From: Pseudorhodobacter antarcticus
Lineage (GTDB): Bacteria > Pseudomonadota > Alphaproteobacteria > Rhodobacterales > Rhodobacteraceae
Direction of reading: 5' to 3'
Assembly (NCBI GenBank): GCA_945860375.1
Contig: CAMAQR010000004.1
Coordinates: forward strand, 87,273 to 151,272
DNA: 64,000 bases
Numbering within the stretch: position 1 is the stretch's first letter; every line of letters starts with the position of its first letter. This document shows positions 62,581 to 64,000 of this stretch, piece after piece. The translations under genes and the position numbers were made by a program. The notes under the pieces were generated by a model. That model did not search any database and had not been told where the DNA came from. It saw only the letters and a list, made by a program, of their open reading frames with translations.

Positions 62581-62796
62581 ATGTTGATGAAACGGGTGCC
62601 GGTGGCAGTGCTGGCTTTTGGCGCGGGGAAGGCGGTGGCCGACCCGGACGGGTTCTACGATGACGGCAAGATCTGGAGCCCGGATCGCGACAAGACCGAC
62701 ACTTCGGACATGACGCTGACCGACGACAAACTGGCGGTGCGCGGCTGCCTGATGGAGATCTGTCGCGATGGCGTCATCTGGACCCGCGTGCAATAG
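62581..62796 (+). CDS. Small secreted protein, truncated DUF2147-like
   Basis: The 71-residue protein has a short leader (MLMKRVPVAVLAFGAGKAVA/DPD) and a mature part FYDDGKIWSPDRDKTDTSDMTLTDDKLAVRGCLMEICRDGVIWTRVQ. This matches only the last part of DUF2147 proteins (DGKIYDP.., DxLxVRGC, W/TWTRV). The usual first 60 mature residues are missing, so it may be an internally deleted relic or a minimal variant. A strong GGAGG precedes ATG 62581, so it is probably expressed. Confidence 0.65.
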   Translation: MLMKRVPVAVLAFGAGKAVADPDGFYDDGKIWSPDRDKTDTSDMTLTDDKLAVRGCLMEICRDGVIWTRVQ

Positions 62797-62859
62797 CGCA
62801 GGTTTCGGGTCGCCTTTGCGCGCCGATTGGGCCAGATGGTGGTCGTTGGAGGGCGAAGC

Positions 62860-63735
62860 ATGGGGTTCAGGGATTGGGTGCGATTGATTGGCCTGTCCCT
62901 GTTGTGGGGAGGGTCTTTCTTTTTTGTGGCGGTGGCGCGGCCGGGGCTGCCGGTGATCAGCATTGTCTGGGGGCGGGTGGCGATCGCCGCTTTGGTACTG
63001 GCGGCCGCTTTGGCTGTGACGCGGGGGGCGTGGCCGCGCGGGCGGGCGGTTTGGGGCGCGCTGATCGGTATGGCGGTGCTGAACAATGTGGTGCCGTTCA
63101 CGTTGTTCGTTGTGGCGCAGGGGCAGATTTCGGGGGGGATGGCGTCGATCCTGAACGCGACCACGCCGCTGTGGGGCGTCGTGATGGCGCATCTGTTCAC
63201 GCAAGATGAGAAGATCACGGGGGCCAAGGCGGCGGGGCTGGCCTTGGGTTTTGCCGGTGTGGTGCTGATGATGGGCGGCGCAAGGGCGGCGGACCTTTGG
63301 GCCAGCCTTGCCTGCCTTGGGGCGGCGTTTTCCTATGGGCTGGCCGGGGTTTGGGGGCGCAGGTTCCGGCGGTTGGGGGTGGCACCGCTGGCGACGGCGT
63401 TTGGGCAAGTCGCCTGTTCCACGCTGATCTTGCTGCCGGTCTGGTTGTGGCTGGACGCGCCTTGGGCGCTGGCTTTGCCTGAGTGGCCGGTGATGGGCGC
63501 GGTGCTGGGGCTGGCGGTGTTGTCCACAGCGCTGGCCTATCTGATCTACTTCCGGCTGTTGGCATCGGCGGGGGCGACCAATCTGTCCTTGGTGACGTTC
63601 ATCATTCCGGTTTCCGCAACTTTGCTGGGTGTGGTGTTTTTGGCCGAGCCATTGGCGCTGCGGCAGGTGGCGGGATTTGGGCTGATCGCGGCTGGATTGG
63701 CGGCAATTGACGGGAGGGTTTTGCGGTGGCGCTGA
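62860..63735 (+). CDS. DMT-superfamily (EamA) transporter
   Basis: The 291-residue membrane protein has ten predicted helices and two EamA halves, with LLWGGSFFFVAVARPGLPVISIVWGRVAIAALVLAAAL in the first and LSLVTFIIPVSATLLGVVFLAEPLALRQVAGFGLIAAGLA in the second. It likely exports a metabolite; substrate is unknown. ATG 62860 has GGAGGG seven bases upstream. Its stop overlaps the ada start by ten bases. Confidence 0.92.
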   Translation: MGFRDWVRLIGLSLLWGGSFFFVAVARPGLPVISIVWGRVAIAALVLAAALAVTRGAWPRGRAVWGALIGMAVLNNVVPFTLFVVAQGQISGGMASILNATTPLWGVVMAHLFTQDEKITGAKAAGLALGFAGVVLMMGGARAADLWASLACLGAAFSYGLAGVWGRRFRRLGVAPLATAFGQVACSTLILLPVWLWLDAPWALALPEWPVMGAVLGLAVLSTALAYLIYFRLLASAGATNLSLVTFIIPVSATLLGVVFLAEPLALRQVAGFGLIAAGLAAIDGRVLRWR

Positions 63736-63832
63736 GCGATGACGATTGGGCCGATCTGATCGCGCGCCGCCCAAGAGCCGGGGTTTACGGCGTGGTGACG
63801 ACGGGGATTTACTGCCGCTATGGCTGTGACTC
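63726..63832 (+). pseudogene. ada: ada (DNA-repair methyltransferase/activator) truncated by insertion
   Basis: GTG 63726 begins an Ada N-terminus: MALSDDDWADLIARRPRAGVYGVVTTGIYCRYGC. TGIYCRYGC matches the Ada zinc/methyl-acceptor site TGIYCRPSC, where the first cysteine is the one methylated by phosphotriesters. After about codon 35 the reading runs into repeats of TTATGCCGA and loses similarity, so the gene is cut by the mobile element. The rest may lie beyond the right edge, after the element. Confidence 0.8.
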
Positions 63833-64000
63833 TTATGCCGATGTCGGCATAAGGCGCATTATGCCGATGTCCGGATTATGCCGATGTAGGTCTGCAAGTT
63901 GTTGTTTCTGTTTGGGATCGGTGTAAAGGGGTCGGCATAATCCTCGAAGCTGATGGCTGGTAAGGTCTTCTCGTTCACATCGAAACGAGGAGATATCATG
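63833..64000 (+). mobile_element. Left end of an insertion element (IS21-like or recombinase-type)
   Basis: The palindrome TTATGCCGATGTCGGCATAA (63833-63852) is followed by direct repeats ATTATGCCGATGT at 63858 and 63875 (17 bases apart), then an inverted TCGGCATAAT at 63932. A CTCGTT/AACGAG hairpin (63970-63989) and AGGAG precede ATG 63998, probably the first codon of the element's transposase or recombinase. Multiple subterminal repeats fit IS21 ends, and palindromic repeats also fit tyrosine-recombinase elements. The outer boundary is within a few bases of 63833, and the family is unresolved because the window ends. Confidence 0.7.

Overview
The window is chromosomal DNA of a Rhodobacterales alphaproteobacterium (Rhodobacter/Tabrizicola/Gemmobacter-like Paracoccaceae). 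This rests on GC-rich, tightly packed genes, many ATGA-type overlaps, an RpoH of Rhodobacter RpoHI type, a two-ORF his tail (hisF-hisE), DUF1178 and DUF6476 proteins, an Anbu proteasome-like cluster, and a short intergenic repeat (GGATATTT..GCCAAGATGAAA). The species call is inference; no rRNA is present. Nearly all genes are housekeeping, with one mobile-element insertion at the right edge.

Layout. 1-11.3 kb: EF-hand secreted protein, Mn transporter mntH with a Mur/Fur-like box, rpiA-gor, hflK-hflC, a DegP protease, an HD hydrolase with a peptidoglycan-binding lipoprotein, a [2Fe-2S] ferredoxin and an unknown alpha/beta-hydrolase-like protein. 11.3-15.5 kb: SDR, DUF1178, Nudix, a histone-deacetylase-like amidohydrolase, and waaA for lipid A-Kdo. 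15.6-22.5 kb: a minus-strand block with two amidases flanking a complete PotABCD-type ABC transporter. 22.7-28.4 kb: a cobalamin uptake locus: promoter, cobalamin riboswitch, btuB, a secreted BtuF, btuC, btuD and a second, leaderless BtuF-like protein. 28.7-36.6 kb: DUF6476 and rluD sharing one CCATGG start site, rpoH, psd-pssA, an oxidoreductase, a capsule-synthesis-like protein and a PepF-type peptidase. 36.8-40.7 kb: the Anbu cluster (ATP-grasp, alpha-E, transglutaminase, proteasome-like peptidase). 40.7-50.6 kb: lysophospholipase-like hydrolase, SCP2 protein, TPR protein, SUV3-like helicase, Hsp15-like S4 protein, fdxA, carD with a structured leader, a CPA2 antiporter, and an Lrp regulator divergent from hpd. 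50.6-58.9 kb: a 907-residue protein that looks like a GspL/PilM head joined to a GspC/PilP tail, a SIMPL protein, O-acetylhomoserine sulfhydrylase, a frameshifted glyoxalase-like gene, an Lrp/LysE pair, a GT-A-like protein and a small secreted protein. 58.9-64 kb: tRNA-Tyr, rlmB, a candidate small RNA with its own terminator, a CoA-binding protein, hisE-hisF-hisA, a truncated DUF2147-like protein, a DMT permease, and an ada gene cut after about 35 codons by the edge of a mobile element.

Functional links. Envelope quality control and heat response recur (hflKC, degP, rpoH with a possible self-promoter, Hsp15-like). Envelope biogenesis is represented by waaA, psd and pssA. Nutrient capture covers Mn, cobalamin and a polyamine/amide-like substrate. 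The strongest leads for new biology are the 907-residue hybrid secretion/pilus-like protein, the Anbu cluster, the amidase-ABC-amidase block, the structured RNA before the CoA-binding gene, and the element that splits ada.
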